Source: Unio delphinus (taxonomy: Eukaryota; Mollusca; Bivalvia; Unionida; Unionidae). Taken from it: a stretch of DNA of 64,000 nt. The notes below the pieces were generated by a model, which worked only from the letters and a program-made list of their open reading frames with translations, was not told where the DNA came from and did no database searches. Positions 11,841 to 23,740 of the stretch are shown here, piece by piece. The stretch covers positions 10,739,501-10,803,500 of the forward strand of contig JAQISU010000210.1 of the NCBI GenBank assembly GCA_029339505.1. Reading direction: 5' to 3'. Made by a program: the position numbers and the translations under genes. Numbering within the stretch: position 1 is the stretch's first letter; each line of letters starts with the position of its first letter.

Positions 11841-14230
11841 ACACTTACAAATTTTTCTGAAACTTTTGGACAGAATTTGACTAAATTTTACAGAATACAT
11901 TAACTGCTCATTAAAAGATTATGCTGATAACAGTCAAATATGACAGCAATTACAACAAAAAAAACTTTACACAAATAGCACAAAATTTTTAAAGACTTAT
12001 TAAAAACCACCTAACCAATATTAGGCAAATTAGATTTAAAACATACAAGCATGAAAGCTTTTAAATGTATTTCAAAGATACAGATCTGCCATCAAATTTC
12101 TCTACCATTCTGTAAACTTAAAACATCTTTAAATGGCTTATTTCACAAGAACCATTCAACAGAATTGGATCAAATTTGATTTAAAGACTCCTGAGTTTTA
12201 GGCGTTTGCAGATTTCCCAAATGTTACTGATCTAAGATCAAATATTACTACCACAACTAGGAGCATGAAAATGTTTAGAAAACTTTTAAAGTTCAAAAGA
12301 ACATGACTAGACTGGAAATCACACTGACATGAGATGCTTTCAAGTGCTGATGATTAAGATGAGATAGCAAATGTGGTTTAATTTGACTGAAAATATAGAC
12401 AATTTGTTAAAATCAGTTCCCAACGATATCACTTGTTATGTGCTTAGCATCTGCCATATCAATAGTGAAATAAACAAAGCGAAACGATGCATATCAATAA
12501 TCAGAATGGTTACCTACCCGTGATTATAGAAGTAAAAGTTCAGTGTTGCTTTTGGATGTAAAGTAGGGTGGAAATTACATAACAGGCAATGTTACAAAAC
12601 TGTATGAATAAAAATATGTCATGCATAGTTGATGAAATTGAAGGAGACTGCTTATTATTCAGTAAATGTGCAAACATTTATGTGTCTGTGTCTTTAAACC
12701 GGTAATATATTTTGTTATGTTGCTTTTGATCTTTGCATCACATTATGGTTTTAATGAATATGTCATTTTTTTAAATTAGAAATTTGGGAGAATACAATTT
12801 GGTAGTCAAGTAAACCAAATTAACTCTTAAGAAATAAATAAACTTTGAGTTTCTTGTGGCCTAGAAGTTACAAAATTTCATTGTATCAAGAAGAACTTGT
12901 ATATTGAGAAATTTTCTAGTACTGTTGAATTTTTACTAGTCCTTCCCACAAAATATTGTCGGACATATATCAAAATTAGCAGTGCTTTTTTCCTAAATAT
13001 CACTATTATTTGTAGTTCCAATATACAAGTCATGTTTTATAAAATCACCAAAGTTACTTAATAATAACTGTTTACTTCGTAAAATAAAAACATAAAACAC
13101 CAAAGGCCTTGTTTACTCTGGTTGCTACATATCCATAGTAACCACACAGACTCTATAAGGCAGTATCTATGATGATATAGTGAAAGTTACAGGCGAGAAG
13201 ATCTCTTATTAAAACAATATCATCATCGTGTGGGTTTTCACCATCATGTATAAACAGCATGGACCTCTTGAGTGCATATCATTATAAAAGAGAAAATCTC
13301 TTGTTATAACAATATCAGTATTGTGTTTAAACAGCATGAACCTTAGTAAAGACTATATACCTCCATGAGTGCAAATCATTTAAGAAGAGAAGATCTCAAG
13401 AGAATTAATTATCCATGTAGTGCTGACCTTGATGACCTTGGCAATTAAAAAGGCTATTAGACAAGTGACTTTAGCCTTAAGTTAATGGTGGTTCTCTGAA
13501 TACTGATTATTTCTAGTGCATGCTGATTTACGTTTCTTTTAAGACTGGTTCTTGTCACAGACGTTTGCGCCAATGATGTGTTGCATTGCTTTCTTATCCC
13601 AGTTGAAGCTTTGGGATTTTGTTTCTCTTTGTCAGCATTCATCTAAAATGTGTTCAGGACAAACAAATATCGTTTTGTTTGGCAATGGTTGCTTGCTCAT
13701 AGCTTTGATCCACTCAGACTTTGTTGGTGTATATGATGTAATAGGATGAAATTGAAAGTAAACCACTATGCACTTTACCTTGTATTTTTCAGTTTTCAGT
13801 TTGCGATGATTATTTGAACATCCATTGATGATGAATTAACTGCCTTCACCTTTTACTGTTTTACATCGCTTTCTGTGTTAATTTTTAAGAGAAAACAACG
13901 AAAAATAAAATGGTAACAATAGACCAATACTGTTTTCATCACAACTTGTTTATTATTTAATGTTCATTTCATCATTCTTGAAGCATGTAATGATTAGTTA
14001 ATGGATATGCATGTGAAACTGGTGTCAAATGCAGATATAGGTGTACAGTATATATAAAAGTCAATTGAAACCATATCTCGAAAACTGCTCAACATAATTT
14101 TTTTATCAAATTTGATGGATAACGCTTTGGTAGAGGGCTGTTCATTGTTTCTGTTTTTTATTCAATTAATACTGATGTGTCATCAAGTACAAGTGAAGAT
14201 AAAAACAAGTTGAGAAACATTGAACCATTG
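11841..14230. other. Intron, no gene seen
   Basis: AT-rich sequence without a convincing exon. The opposed open frames at 13457-13749 overlap each other on both strands and lack coding-like composition. Confidence 0.6.
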
Positions 14231-14410
14231 TTTTTATATCATATGCATTGAACAGCACTGGAATTAATTTCTAAAGAAAGCGTCCATCTAACCTAGAGTC
14301 CTTTATCCACACTGATTAGAATTTTATATCATATGCATTGAACAGCACTGGAATTAATTTCTAAAGAAAGCGTCCATCTAGCCTAGAGTCCTTTATCCAT
14401 ACTAATTAGA
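14231..14410. repeat. 90-bp direct duplication
   Basis: Two adjacent copies spaced 90 bp, sharing ATATCATATGCATTGAACAG and AAAGCGTCCATCTA with only a few differences. Confidence 0.9.
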
Positions 14411-14863
14411 AAATATGACTGTTGTGTACTATCATATCTTTGTCTGCCTGTGTTTGGCATATGATAAGGATTTTCAATGATTGTTTAATGCAAGCTAGTT
14501 TAAACTGACTTAAATGGACAATCATTTTCCAAGAAACCTTGTTACACCATTACAAACAGCATTAAAATACCTAGATAATTTCGTTTCATCAAAACATGTT
14601 GGAAACTTAGGGTCAGACACAATGTTAAGTACACCAACAATGTAATAATGTGAGTTTGCTTCAATCATTGCACTTGTGTGTGATGTAAACATCACGATAC
14701 ATTTCACACAAGCAGTATGACATGAGAGAAGCTGGTTATCAACAAGGTTATCAACGTTTTTTCAGTCTTGGCTGGACATGCAGCTCTAGCTTCTGTTTTA
14801 GTTAAATATGATCATTGCATTATTATTTCATTGTTCTTTTGAATCTTATTTTCTTTCTTGCAG

Positions 14864-14958
14864 AAACAAACGTGGAATGGCCCCAAATTCTAATCATGCA
14901 ACAAAGCCTAAACAGAAGAGAACACCAGAAACTGGCAAGCGTGTTGACTACGATAAAG
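14864..14958 (+). CDS. Internal exon of the IQ-array gene (basic segment)
   Basis: This 95-nt exon follows TTTCTTTCTTGCAG and ends AAAG|GTACTC. Joined to the previous exon it reads RNKRGMAPNSNHATKPKQKR then TPETGKRVDYDK, with one base left over (phase 1 out). The peptide is strongly basic; KPKQKR could act as a nuclear-localisation or acidic-partner contact, which is inference. The left junction completes a split Arg codon and the right junction completes an Asp codon (G|AT) with the exon at 16361. Two consecutive phase matches make this a confident exon. Confidence 0.85.
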
Positions 14959-16360
14959 GTACTCATTTTGCACCTTTTACTTGACTGCCAAAAATTGTCA
15001 CCAAAATCAAGATGTACCAGTGGTGATTAATCTTATCTGTCTATTAATTGTTTTTGTGTCCAATTTAATCATAAAGTTTTCTAAATTATAATATCTTCAT
15101 TATGAATTAGTGGATCATCATCCATGTATGCCCATAGTTGCAGCAGGGAATCAAATATCCTTAGAAGCTAACAGTAAAGTGAAGGTCAAGGACAGTTGAA
15201 TGGTTGATTTAAATTGAATGTGTTGCTGGTGGTGAAAGTGTTTAGATTTGACAGCATCTACTCTTACTGTTGATAAATTGCCATTAGATGTTGATTGTAA
15301 GTTGAGCAGGGAATATACAAAATATCCCATGGGATTTTGAAGTATTAAGGTCAAGGGTCATGTATACAGCCATGAATATATTTGATACAAAAATTTTATA
15401 TAATGAATCCAGAAATATGACAGATTAGCAGTGTAGATACTGCATCTGTGGAGTTAACAGATTAAGGATTCAGAGTCAAGGTCACATGATGAAATGAGTC
15501 GTTATAACAATGGCTATTCCATTCAAAAGAATACGCAATGTTGTAGGGTAAGTCAAATGATTTCTTTAGATGCAAAAAGCACTCCATATGATTATGACAG
15601 GCATTAATCATGTATATTGGGTATAAGTCGAGATTAAGCTTGTCTTTTGACCTAGGTATGCTCTCCTTAAAAAACAGCCCTGTTTCATTTTAAGTTTTTA
15701 TAATGTGACAAAATTTTACCAAAGCTTTTTTAGAGGAGATTGAATAATCCATGCAGCCAGTTTGTCCAATGATCACATGTTCTTTAGGTAACTTGTTAAA
15801 GGTACAGGAACTTTCATTGGAATGATGGAGACAAGATTAGAACTGCCATTACTGTGACAAGTCTGTTACTGGATTAATTATCGATTTGTACTTACAGCCA
15901 TATTCAAGTCTTTTAACCATTTTGAAACCCCAAATCAAATTGTGTGATCATTTCAAATTCTGTTTTCTTGCATTGCAAAACCTTGACCCTAACAAAGGCT
16001 ACAATTGAATACATTAACTGTGGAAAGACTTCGAATCTTGTGGAGCTCCATATTGTGTCCAACAAAGTGAAATGTAAAGGAGCTGTATCTTGTCTACTAA
16101 AGTAAATTGTAATGGATCCCCATGTCTTGTCTAAGAAGGTGAAATATTAGGTAAACAGTATCTTGACCAGCAAAGTAGAATGTAAAATGTCCCCATTTAT
16201 TGTCCCTCAAAATAGAATGTACATGTATAAGGTATCCATTTCTTGTCACACTAGCTTGTGACTGAAACAGGATACCATTATTCTTTTGAAATCATCAAGA
16301 CACATGGTCAGAAAAGAAAGTGATTTTCACATATTTATTATTTTTTGGTTTTCTTTCCAG
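14959..16360. other. Intron with repeated AAGGTCA motifs
   Basis: Between about 15180 and 15490 the sequence repeats GAAGGTCAAGGACAG, TTAAGGTCAAGGGTCATG and AGTCAAGGTCACATG. They resemble extended nuclear-receptor half-sites, but could equally be remnants of a dispersed repeat. No exon seen. Confidence 0.4.
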
Positions 16361-16485
16361 ATGATGGTGGTGTTTACAAAGCCAAAAATCCAAGAAATGA
16401 AACCGTTGGTGCAAAACAGGTAAAAGAAACTCATGAAACAAAGACAGATCTCCCCATCGATCAGAGAAAGGCTGAAGTGGTCAAG
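16361..16485 (+). CDS. Internal exon of the IQ-array gene, with two usable donors
   Basis: The exon starts after GGTTTTCTTTCCAG. It completes an Asp codon and reads DDGGVYKAKNPRNETVGAKQ, then VKETHETKTDLPIDQRKAEV and VK. The likely 3' border is GTCAAG|GTCAGT (125 nt, phase 0 out). A second good donor, ACAG|GTAAAA after base 16419, would drop 22 codons and also leave phase 0, so alternative donor use would keep the frame. The peptide is charged and low in hydrophobic residues; I see no known domain. From this exon onward nearly all junctions are phase 0. Confidence 0.85.
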
Positions 16486-16744
16486 GTCAGTAGGTCATGC
16501 ATGATTGTTTGGGTTAAAGATTAAGTTCACGATTTTCACTCCTGCATGTAACCAATATTGTTACACACTTTACATGTATTTGTAATATTCATCTGTGCAA
16601 CTAATAATTCATGCATGCCTTTGCACCTCCATGTAATATTACATTTGTGCTGTAAATCCTTCTAATCAATCATGCATGCCTTTGTACCTCCATGTAATTG
16701 TGTTGATCAGTATAAGATATTTGGTTAGTGAGCTAAATATTCCA

Positions 16745-17028
16745 TAGCGACTCTTTCTTGCTAATATTCACAATCTTCACATGTTTAAATATTCACAATC
16801 TTCACATATGTTAATATACACAATTTTCACACATTAATATCCACAATCTTCACATATGTTAATATACACAATCTTCACATATGTTAATATACACAATTTT
16901 CACACGTTAATATCCACAAACTTCACATATGTTAATATCCACAATCGTCACATGTTCAAACATCCACAATCTTCACAGAGGTCAATATCCACAGTCTTCA
17001 CATATGTTCATATACACATTCTTCACAT
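16745..17028. repeat. Diverged 22-25-bp minisatellite
   Basis: Repeats of ATGTTAATATACACAATCTTCACAT-type sequence (shared core CACAATCTTCACAT). A SINE lies immediately downstream. Confidence 0.85.
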
Positions 17029-17330
17029 AGTGGTCGAGTGGTCTAAAGTGCTCACCATTCTGGGTCACTGCCATCTCAACTCTGTCTGTATGGGTTTGAG
17101 TCTCTGGCTCAGCCAACATGGGTGCCTGAAAAAGCTTACCAGTAGCTTCTTATGGGTTGCTGGTTCTTACCAGGGTTTTCCACCACCAGTTATCTGATCA
17201 TAATATGTAGCCTATACTGTGCTGAAAAATGGCATTAAGTTCTAAAACAACAACAGCAATGCTCCACTAGATAAACTGGATGACATGTATAGCTGTCATG
17301 TGCTGAAAAATGACATTAAACCCTCAAAAC
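17029..17330 (+). mobile_element. SINE copy plus a 3'-end fragment of a second copy
   Basis: At 17029-17259 there is a diverged copy of the family seen at 5594: GTGGTCGAGTGGTCTAAAGT, TGTATGGGTTTGAGTCT, then GCATTAAGTTCTAAAACAAC. At about 17277-17330 a second 3' fragment follows (GCTGAAAAATGACATTAAACC). Confidence 0.8.
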
Positions 17331-17439
17331 CAAATTCCCCCAACTAAGCAAATGTAAAATATCAGCAGTTGGTTCATGTGTAAAATAGACTTCATTTTCA
17401 GCTTGTTAAATTTTGAGTAATTATAGGAATTAATAATAA

Positions 17440-17765
17440 TGTTATTTCTGGATAAAAGTGGGATAAATCATCAATGATAATATCACTGGATAAAAGTGGG
17501 ATGAATCAGTAATAATAATATCTGGATAAAAGTGTGATATCTGGATAAAAGTGGGATAAATCAGTAATGATAATATCACTGGATAAAAGTGGGATAAATC
17601 AGTAATGATAATATCTGGATAAAAGTGGGATATCTGGATAAAAGTGGGATAAATCAGTAATGATACTATCACTGGATAAAAGTGGGATAAATCAGTAATG
17701 ATAATATCTGGATAAAATTGGGATAAATCAGTAATGATATCACTGGATAAAAGTGGGATACAGAT
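17440..17765. repeat. Composite minisatellite (GATAAAAGTGGGATAAATCA)
   Basis: Many copies of TGGATAAAAGTGGGATAAAT linked by CAGTAATGATAATATC or shorter joins, giving alternating long and short units. The minus-strand open frames here are repeat artefacts. Confidence 0.9.
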
Positions 17766-18000
17766 GTATAAACTGATCGGATATATCAGGTTGTTTATGT
17801 ATATTGATGTAGATATTATTTACCTCACATTTACTGTGGTAAGTGCAATAATTTTTTTTTTTAAGAGGGTTAAATAGAAACAGCATGTAAAGGGAAATAA
17901 CTCTAGTAAATATTTCCTTCATATAGAACATATTTAGGAATTATGTATACAATATTCAACTAAAGGGAAATAACTACAGTGTCAGTTTTTGTTCTGGACC

Positions 18001-18249
18001 ATGTTGTTGTTGGGTTTAATGCCAGTTTTTCAGTACAAGATAGGCAAGAAATGGTGGTCAGTATTAATGGTGGAGGAAGAACCAGGAAAACCCTGGAAAG
18101 AACCAACAGCCCAAGAGAAGTTACTGGCAAAGCTTTTTCACATACCCACATTGGCTGATTCCAAGACTTGAACACATGTAGACAGAGGTGAGCTGGCAGT
18201 GATCCATAACGGTGAGCATTTTAGACCACTCTGCCACTCAGGGCCCCCT
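18001..18249 (-). mobile_element. SINE copy, reverse orientation
   Basis: Minus-strand copy of the GGGGCCC-headed SINE. The tail side begins TGTTGTTGTTGGGTTTAATG and the head side ends CACTCTGCCACTCAGGGCCC. Flanks CTGGACCATGTT and CTGGACATGTT look like a slightly decayed target-site duplication. Two opposed open frames across it are not genes. Confidence 0.85.
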
Positions 18250-18829
18250 GGACATGTTTAAACAAATTCAAAAACCACATGGCAATATGAAGTCAAATTA
18301 TGACACTTCATTTGCATGCTGGTAATACGTTTTCATAAATCAGAGAAAAGATGGAGAATATAATGTTATGATGTTCATCTGTTCATCAATTCCATTAGTT
18401 AGCCATTTAGTAGACTTCTGAGCTTTGTCACTCAGGCACTTGATAATGCTGTATAATTAAGGTAAAGACAGGGTGGCATTGTCACAGTAAAATAGACATT
18501 GACCCCAGCAAACTTAAGGAATATTTACTGTGCTTGACAAATTTGTGGAATTTCTTTTAAGATATTCATGAAATTAGTTGTAGTCATTGTCAAAAGATAT
18601 TGTTAGTTGTAAATTATTCAAAAGTATTCAAAGAAAGTCAACATTCATTATTAGATTCCAGTCTACAGGCACTGGTTAGTGGAAAAGTTATGATGGAATT
18701 TTATGTGAGACGTAGTCTTTGGCTATGTGTTTGGCCAGACTTAGGGTGTCATACTAACATCAAGATAATATGCTGATATTGTAAAAGTTAGTATTTATAA
18801 AATAACATCACTACTAATATTCATCCTAA

Positions 18830-19205
18830 GTGAACAGTGCAGAAACAGATATATTGTCACATAATAATTACAGTGTATAACCAGATCAAGCTCTACACTG
18901 TTCATATCTACACTGTAACTACACTGCAAAGCTACATCTTCTGTCACATAATGAATGGAATGTAGCAGATTAAGTTATAGACTGTTGGTATGAATATTGT
19001 AAACCCAGTTCTGCTGTCACACACTGATTTTCCTGTACCATTTGATCAGCTAGTACACTGTTGATATTTACACTGCAGAACTATATATGCTGTGAACTAA
19101 TGGTGATAAGCAATCAACATAGCTAGTACACTGTTGGTATGAAGAGTGCAGATACAGATTTCCTGTCACATTATAATTACAATGTACCAGCAGATTAGTT
19201 ACAAC
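18830..19205. repeat. Old, highly diverged tandem repeat
   Basis: Recurring pieces ACACTGTTGGTATGAA, TCCTGTCACATTATAATTAC and AGCAGATTA occur in similar order several times, suggesting a decayed repeat of roughly 100 bp. The period is not exact. Confidence 0.45.
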
Positions 19206-19424
19206 ATTATCTGTGTGTAATCATAATTGGAAACAATAGTGTGTACTCAAATATATCAGACCAGTATACATCAGTAAATCTGAGTCTATGCTCTTTTCTA
19301 GTTGGACTGTCTACTGTCCTTGGAGAAATTTGTATTACAGGTATTTTTGTGTTTTGCTCAAGAAACTGACATTGACTTCTACCTTTCTGTATTTTCTCTC
19401 TTCCTTCTGTCGATAAAAAAACAG

Positions 19425-19943
19425 GAAGAACTCCACCCTGGTAAGGTCAGTAATGCTCCCAGAGAGAAAAGTGCCCGGATTCCCAGTGGTACAGAACTGA
19501 ACAAACTGCCATCAGATGAAGATAATCCTAAAAAGTCTCCAGATGAATTTTTAAACAAGCCAAAGTCCCCAGGTTTGCCACCACAGAAGACTCATGAAGT
19601 GGATGCAGGCAACACAAGGCCAGGGACACAAGATAAGGGTAAAGATCAGATTAGCACAGGGGATGCAAAGCCAGAAACTAATGACTGGGATGATGATCAG
19701 ATTAATACAGGCAATGTCCAAAGCAAAAAGCCTCCTTCAGACCATGTAGATCATCCTGTTGAAATATCAGAACATAAGAATGACTCTGGGCTTCATAACT
19801 CCAATACACAATTTGCAGAGTCCAGCAGTCAAGTGACTCCACGGGAGACCATAAATCATAAGCCTGCTGGTCCCATAGGGGCTGAGAATGACCCAGTCAT
19901 ACCTAAGCAAGTCAGTCCTCCATTGCCAGAATACGACAACTGA
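19425..19943 (+). CDS. Alternative exon / early terminal exon of the IQ-array gene
   Basis: The acceptor is TGTCGATAAAAAAACAG, following a pyrimidine-rich stretch at 19381-19411. The frame is phase 0 and open for 172 codons to TGA at 19941. The protein is hydrophilic and Pro/Asp/Lys rich: SGTELNKLPSDEDNPKKSPD, an imperfect internal repeat around DQISTGD and DQINTGN, and the ending SPPLPEYDN. This composition is intrinsically disordered in type; no known domain is seen. Two internal phase-0 donors exist: AAG|GTCAGT after 19445, leaving only EELHPGK, and CAA|GTCAGT after 19910. The locus can therefore either stop here (short isoform, possible AATAAA at 20949) or splice on to 23035. The open frame upstream of 19425 is intronic. 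Confidence 0.8.
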   Translation, partial: EELHPGKVSNAPREKSARIPSGTELNKLPSDEDNPKKSPDEFLNKPKSPGLPPQKTHEVDAGNTRPGTQDKGKDQISTGDAKPETNDWDDDQINTGNVQSKKPPSDHVDHPVEISEHKNDSGLHNSNTQFAESSSQVTPRETINHKPAGPIGAENDPVIPKQVSPPLPEYDN

Positions 19944-20279
19944 GGTACTGTACAAAGAGTGATGATGGATTTGCTAACACAATGATGACAATACTGAAAT
20001 GTAGTCATAACAGATGATATGCTACACTGACCAGGAGTTTGTGTGGATAACAAATAATGGAGAATTTTAACAGACTTACTTACAAGATTTGAAAATTGGA
20101 TTGTCATTTTTCACAGGCGATAAACTAATTGACAGCGCAAAATAGAAGTTCTTAGTGTGCATGCATTAGATTGTGTTCTTTGTCTAACTTTTTTGTTGTG
20201 TTTGGCATGGTTTTTAACAGTTATGTTAAAATTGGATTTTATTACTTGTTAATATTTTCAATGTTTGTTTTTTTCTCTT

Positions 20280-20412
20280 AAGTCTTGATCCATCAATAAT
20301 CATCAGTTCATCATTAACCATTATTCTTAATCTATCATTAGCATTCATTCTTAATACTTTATTAGCCTTTAGTCTTAATCCATCATTAATATGCAGTCTT
20401 AATTCATCATTT
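20280..20412. repeat. Diverged minisatellite, about 25-bp units
   Basis: Repeats of TCTTAATCCATCATTAAT and close variants in what would be the 3' UTR of the short isoform or the following intron. Confidence 0.7.
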
Positions 20413-20948
20413 CTTCTGTTTTTGATCTGTATAAAGTTACTTCCCTTGACTTAAGGTATACTGAGAGGTCATGTGACCACTGGATTTCTTTTCTCTTCCT
20501 GAAGTGGGTTCTTTTCAGTAGAACAATTGCATTTTAATCATTCTTTCTGCTCTATTCTGACTTTGAGCCAGGTCAGTTTAATGGTTGGCATCATGGACTT
20601 TGGATTAGTAGCTAATTAATTCCTCTGAAAAACTGAACATGCTAAAACTACTGAATTGCATATCTATTTATTTAAAGCCATTTTTTTGCTTTGACAAAGT
20701 TCCCATTGGTGTGTAGACTTTTAATTGTAAAATGATTTTTATTACAATTCATATATTTTAACATGGACATGTCAGTTTACCTTACTTGTGTTGGGGTTCA
20801 TTTTAAAGGATTGTTGTTGATCTGCTTCATCTAGTATGTACAAAACTTGTGTTGGGGTTGATTTTAAAGCATTTAGTTTTCGTTTGTCATAAAATATCAT
20901 ACACCTCCTGTGGGCATGGATATGTAAAATAACGGATGATTTAACCTC

Positions 20949-20954
20949 AATAAA
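20949..20954 (+). terminator. Possible polyadenylation signal of the short isoform
   Basis: AATAAA about 1 kb after the stop at 19941. It is the first canonical hexamer I noticed downstream, but the distance is long and in AT-rich DNA it may be chance. Confidence 0.3.
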
Positions 20955-20964
20955 CCATAGGAGG

Positions 20965-21150
20965 TGACTGATGGAGATACTAGTCACCGTGGTTAGCATC
21001 TTGGACTTGTGACTGAAATGGTGCAGGGTCATATCCGACTGTTAAATCAGACTGGATTGAAGACAGTGCTAATTCCTTGGCACTCTACTTGATTCTGACT
21101 AATTAACCCACTTGTGTTGCTGTGTCATGAAAATACAATACAAGAATCAA
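20965..21150 (+). mobile_element. Second SINE-like family, copy 1
   Basis: Contains GTGGTTAGCATCTTGGAC (A-box-like), GGGTCATATCCGACT (B-box position) and a 3' body CCTTGGCACTCTACTTG with AACCCACTTGTGTTGCTGTG. The copy at 32117 shares the same order of blocks. Diverged; boundaries approximate. Confidence 0.6.
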
Positions 21151-21206
21151 GTAATTGAATTTATGCTGTATTACAAAAAAAATACACAACTGTATATTCG
21201 TTACAG

Positions 21207-21353
21207 CACAATAATAATATTAATGTACATATAGTACAGCCCAACATCGTCAGAACACAATAATAATATCAATGTGCATATAGTACAGCCCAACATCACC
21301 AGAACACAATAATAATATTAATGTACATATAGTACAGCCCAACATCATTAGAA
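21207..21353. repeat. 49-bp minisatellite, 3 copies
   Basis: Three units containing AATGTACATATAGTACAGCC, spaced exactly 49 bp between the first two. Confidence 0.9.
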
Positions 21354-21636
21354 CTTCATTGTACACTTGATAGCAGTTCAAAAAAGAATTTTCGTTTTGG
21401 TCTACTTAATATGTTGTGTCTTCAGTCTGGAATGAATGTATTTAGCTTTTATGTTGATCCAACTCAATTCCGCTTTTCTGTTTATGATGAACTGGATTAT
21501 TGGGTTAGTTCATTACATTAAGAAGAATGGATTTCAGACAGAAATGTACTCTAAATTACACTGTAGTTTCAGTGAATATCAGATTTTGTAGGACATGTCA
21601 TTCAGATTTTCAGAACTAAGAAAGTAGAGAAGAATC

Positions 21637-21724
21637 AAGATACATAATATTTATTACCACTTTTATTACCAGCTAAAGAAAAGATACATAATATTTATTA
21701 CCACTTTTATTACCAGCTAAAGAA
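21637..21724. repeat. 44-bp direct duplication
   Basis: Two adjacent identical copies starting AAGATACATAATATTTATTA. Confidence 0.9.
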
Positions 21725-21864
21725 AACATGTTTACCTGCTGTCATTTTTCATCTCGCTGTTCGAGGGACCCCAGCTGTGAACTGTATCATACATTTCATG
21801 TCTTCTGCCTAACATTGTATCAGAATAGTTACACATGGAAAATTGAAAATCAGCTGTTGTGCAA

Positions 21865-22118
21865 CAGTCCATTTTGACAGTGGAAATAATACTTTGTCTG
21901 GCAGTCCATTTTGACAGTTGAAATAATACTTTGTGTGACAGTCCATTTTGACAGTGGAAATAATACTTTGTCTGACAGTCCATTTTGACAGTGGAAATAA
22001 TACTTTGTCTGACAGTCCATTTTGACAGTGGAAATAATACTTTGTGTGACAGTCCATTTTGACAGTTGAAATAATATTTTGTGTGACAGTCCATTTTGAC
22101 AGTGGAAATAATACTTTT
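21865..22118. repeat. 37-bp minisatellite, about 7 copies
   Basis: Units contain CAGTCCATTTTGACAGTGGA followed by AATAATACTTTGT. Because 37 is not a multiple of three, overlapping false minus-strand frames appear in all three registers. Confidence 0.95.
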
Positions 22119-23034
22119 TCATCATCATGACTTGTTTCCTCTGATGCTCTTAGTTTCTTACCAAAATATTCAGTGGCATGTCTCTGATGAATACATGATA
22201 GCCCTTGTCCTCAATATGCTTTGCTATGCTATATTTTTAGTCTGAATCAAAAAGACATTTCTCCTAAATAACCATTTCAAAGATGAGAACTATGTTTTCA
22301 ATTACTGCATCTCTCATGTTTGTTGTTGACATTGTGAGTATCATGTTCATTTGTGTTCTTTGAAAGTTTTGTTTCTGACTCAGTGAATTTATCTACATCA
22401 TTAACTTTAACTTTTTACATTCAAATGAACAAAACAGCTTGAATGTTCAGTTCATCCACAAAGAAATCTAATGAACCAAAACCTAACCTAAATGTTTACT
22501 ACATGAGTGTACATGGCTTGTTTGCAAAGTAGTTCCTAATACACAATACTATTTTTAGGCATGTGTTATGCGCATGTGTAAAATACAAAGGTGTTCAGTA
22601 TTATACAATACTGCATGATTCTGACAATTGAAAGTTAATTAAGACAAAAATGAGCATATAATAATTTGAAATTTGAATGACTTGTCCAGATACATTTTCC
22701 ATATTGTCTGTAATTTTAGACCTTTTATTTTTATTTTGTACAACAGTTTTAAAATCCTGCATGAATCTTTTGTGATGTTTTCTGCACAAATTATTGTATA
22801 TGTTTTGTCAGATCCTTACTCAAGCGTCATAGACACAATTCTGTAGAGTAGTCAATGCAAATATGGTTTATGGAATGATAGTCTATAGAAAAAGATTAGT
22901 TATTTTTTGCATTCAGTGCTATATTCGATTTGTGTTTGTTTTCTTTTTAAAACTATCATATGACATAAACAGAAATATATTTACATGCTGACGTTGCTTT
23001 TCAAGACAATAATGTTTTGTCTTTCTGTTTTCAG
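22119..23034. other. Intron, no gene seen
   Basis: AT-rich sequence leading to the acceptor CTTTCTGTTTTCAG before the exon at 23035. Confidence 0.6.
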
Positions 23035-23064
23035 GACGAGAGAATAAAGGGAGAAAACAGTAAG
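23035..23064 (+). CDS. 30-nt microexon of the IQ-array gene
   Basis: Ten codons, DERIKGENSK, between CTGTTTTCAG and AAG|GTAGGT, both close to consensus. Phase 0 at both ends, so it can be included or skipped without changing frame. The charged sequence matches the flanking disordered segments. Splicing onward to 25850 (short form) or 37920 (long form) is compatible in both cases. Confidence 0.7.
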
Positions 23065-23670
23065 GTAGGTGAAATGTGACAGGTTGGAGTTATCTGCCCT
23101 TGTTTTTTCTGCCTGAGACTTTTAGCTTGCAGGTTTGCATCAATGTCCAGGAATGATTATGCTTAACTAATTCAATTTGGCTTTAAACTTCTCAGATATA
23201 TTATAGCTTGCATTTTTATTATACTTACACACACAATGTATGCATATATATCTGCAATCAATTTCTGCAGATGCTTACAAATGTAAGTTTGAATGTTGAT
23301 TTTTATATATCTGATAATGTTTGGAAGAACAGAATTATACAAAATGGACAGTGTTGTATTCAGCATTGTTGATCTGCATTAAAAAAAATGTATCTTTAAC
23401 GATAAATGTACAATTAGGCAATTTCAAAAGTACTGGAAAATCACATTTTTGTATATTTAAACTGTTAGTAAAGATTTTGAAAAGTCAATACCATAATTTT
23501 GTCCCCTGTGAAAAATTAATGTGATTGGTTTACAGATTTTCAAAATGATAACCTCTTAAGCTGATTTATTCTTATCATTCTTACACTAACTGTTCAAAAG
23601 GTATGATCAAGAGGGACAAAAATTATATTTCAGGATTGATTGCTTGACTTTGTTTCATATTTAACATTTA

Positions 23671-23677
<7 letters not shown>

Positions 23678-23719
<42 letters not shown>

Positions 23720-23740
23720 TTACACACACACACACACACA
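23678..23740. repeat. (TA)n and (CA)n microsatellite
   Basis: A TA run of about 40 bp followed by CTTACACACACACACACACA. Confidence 0.95.

Noticed and set aside
21732..22128. Three overlapping minus-strand frames
   Set aside because: The 37-bp repeat reads open in all registers; no gene would do this.
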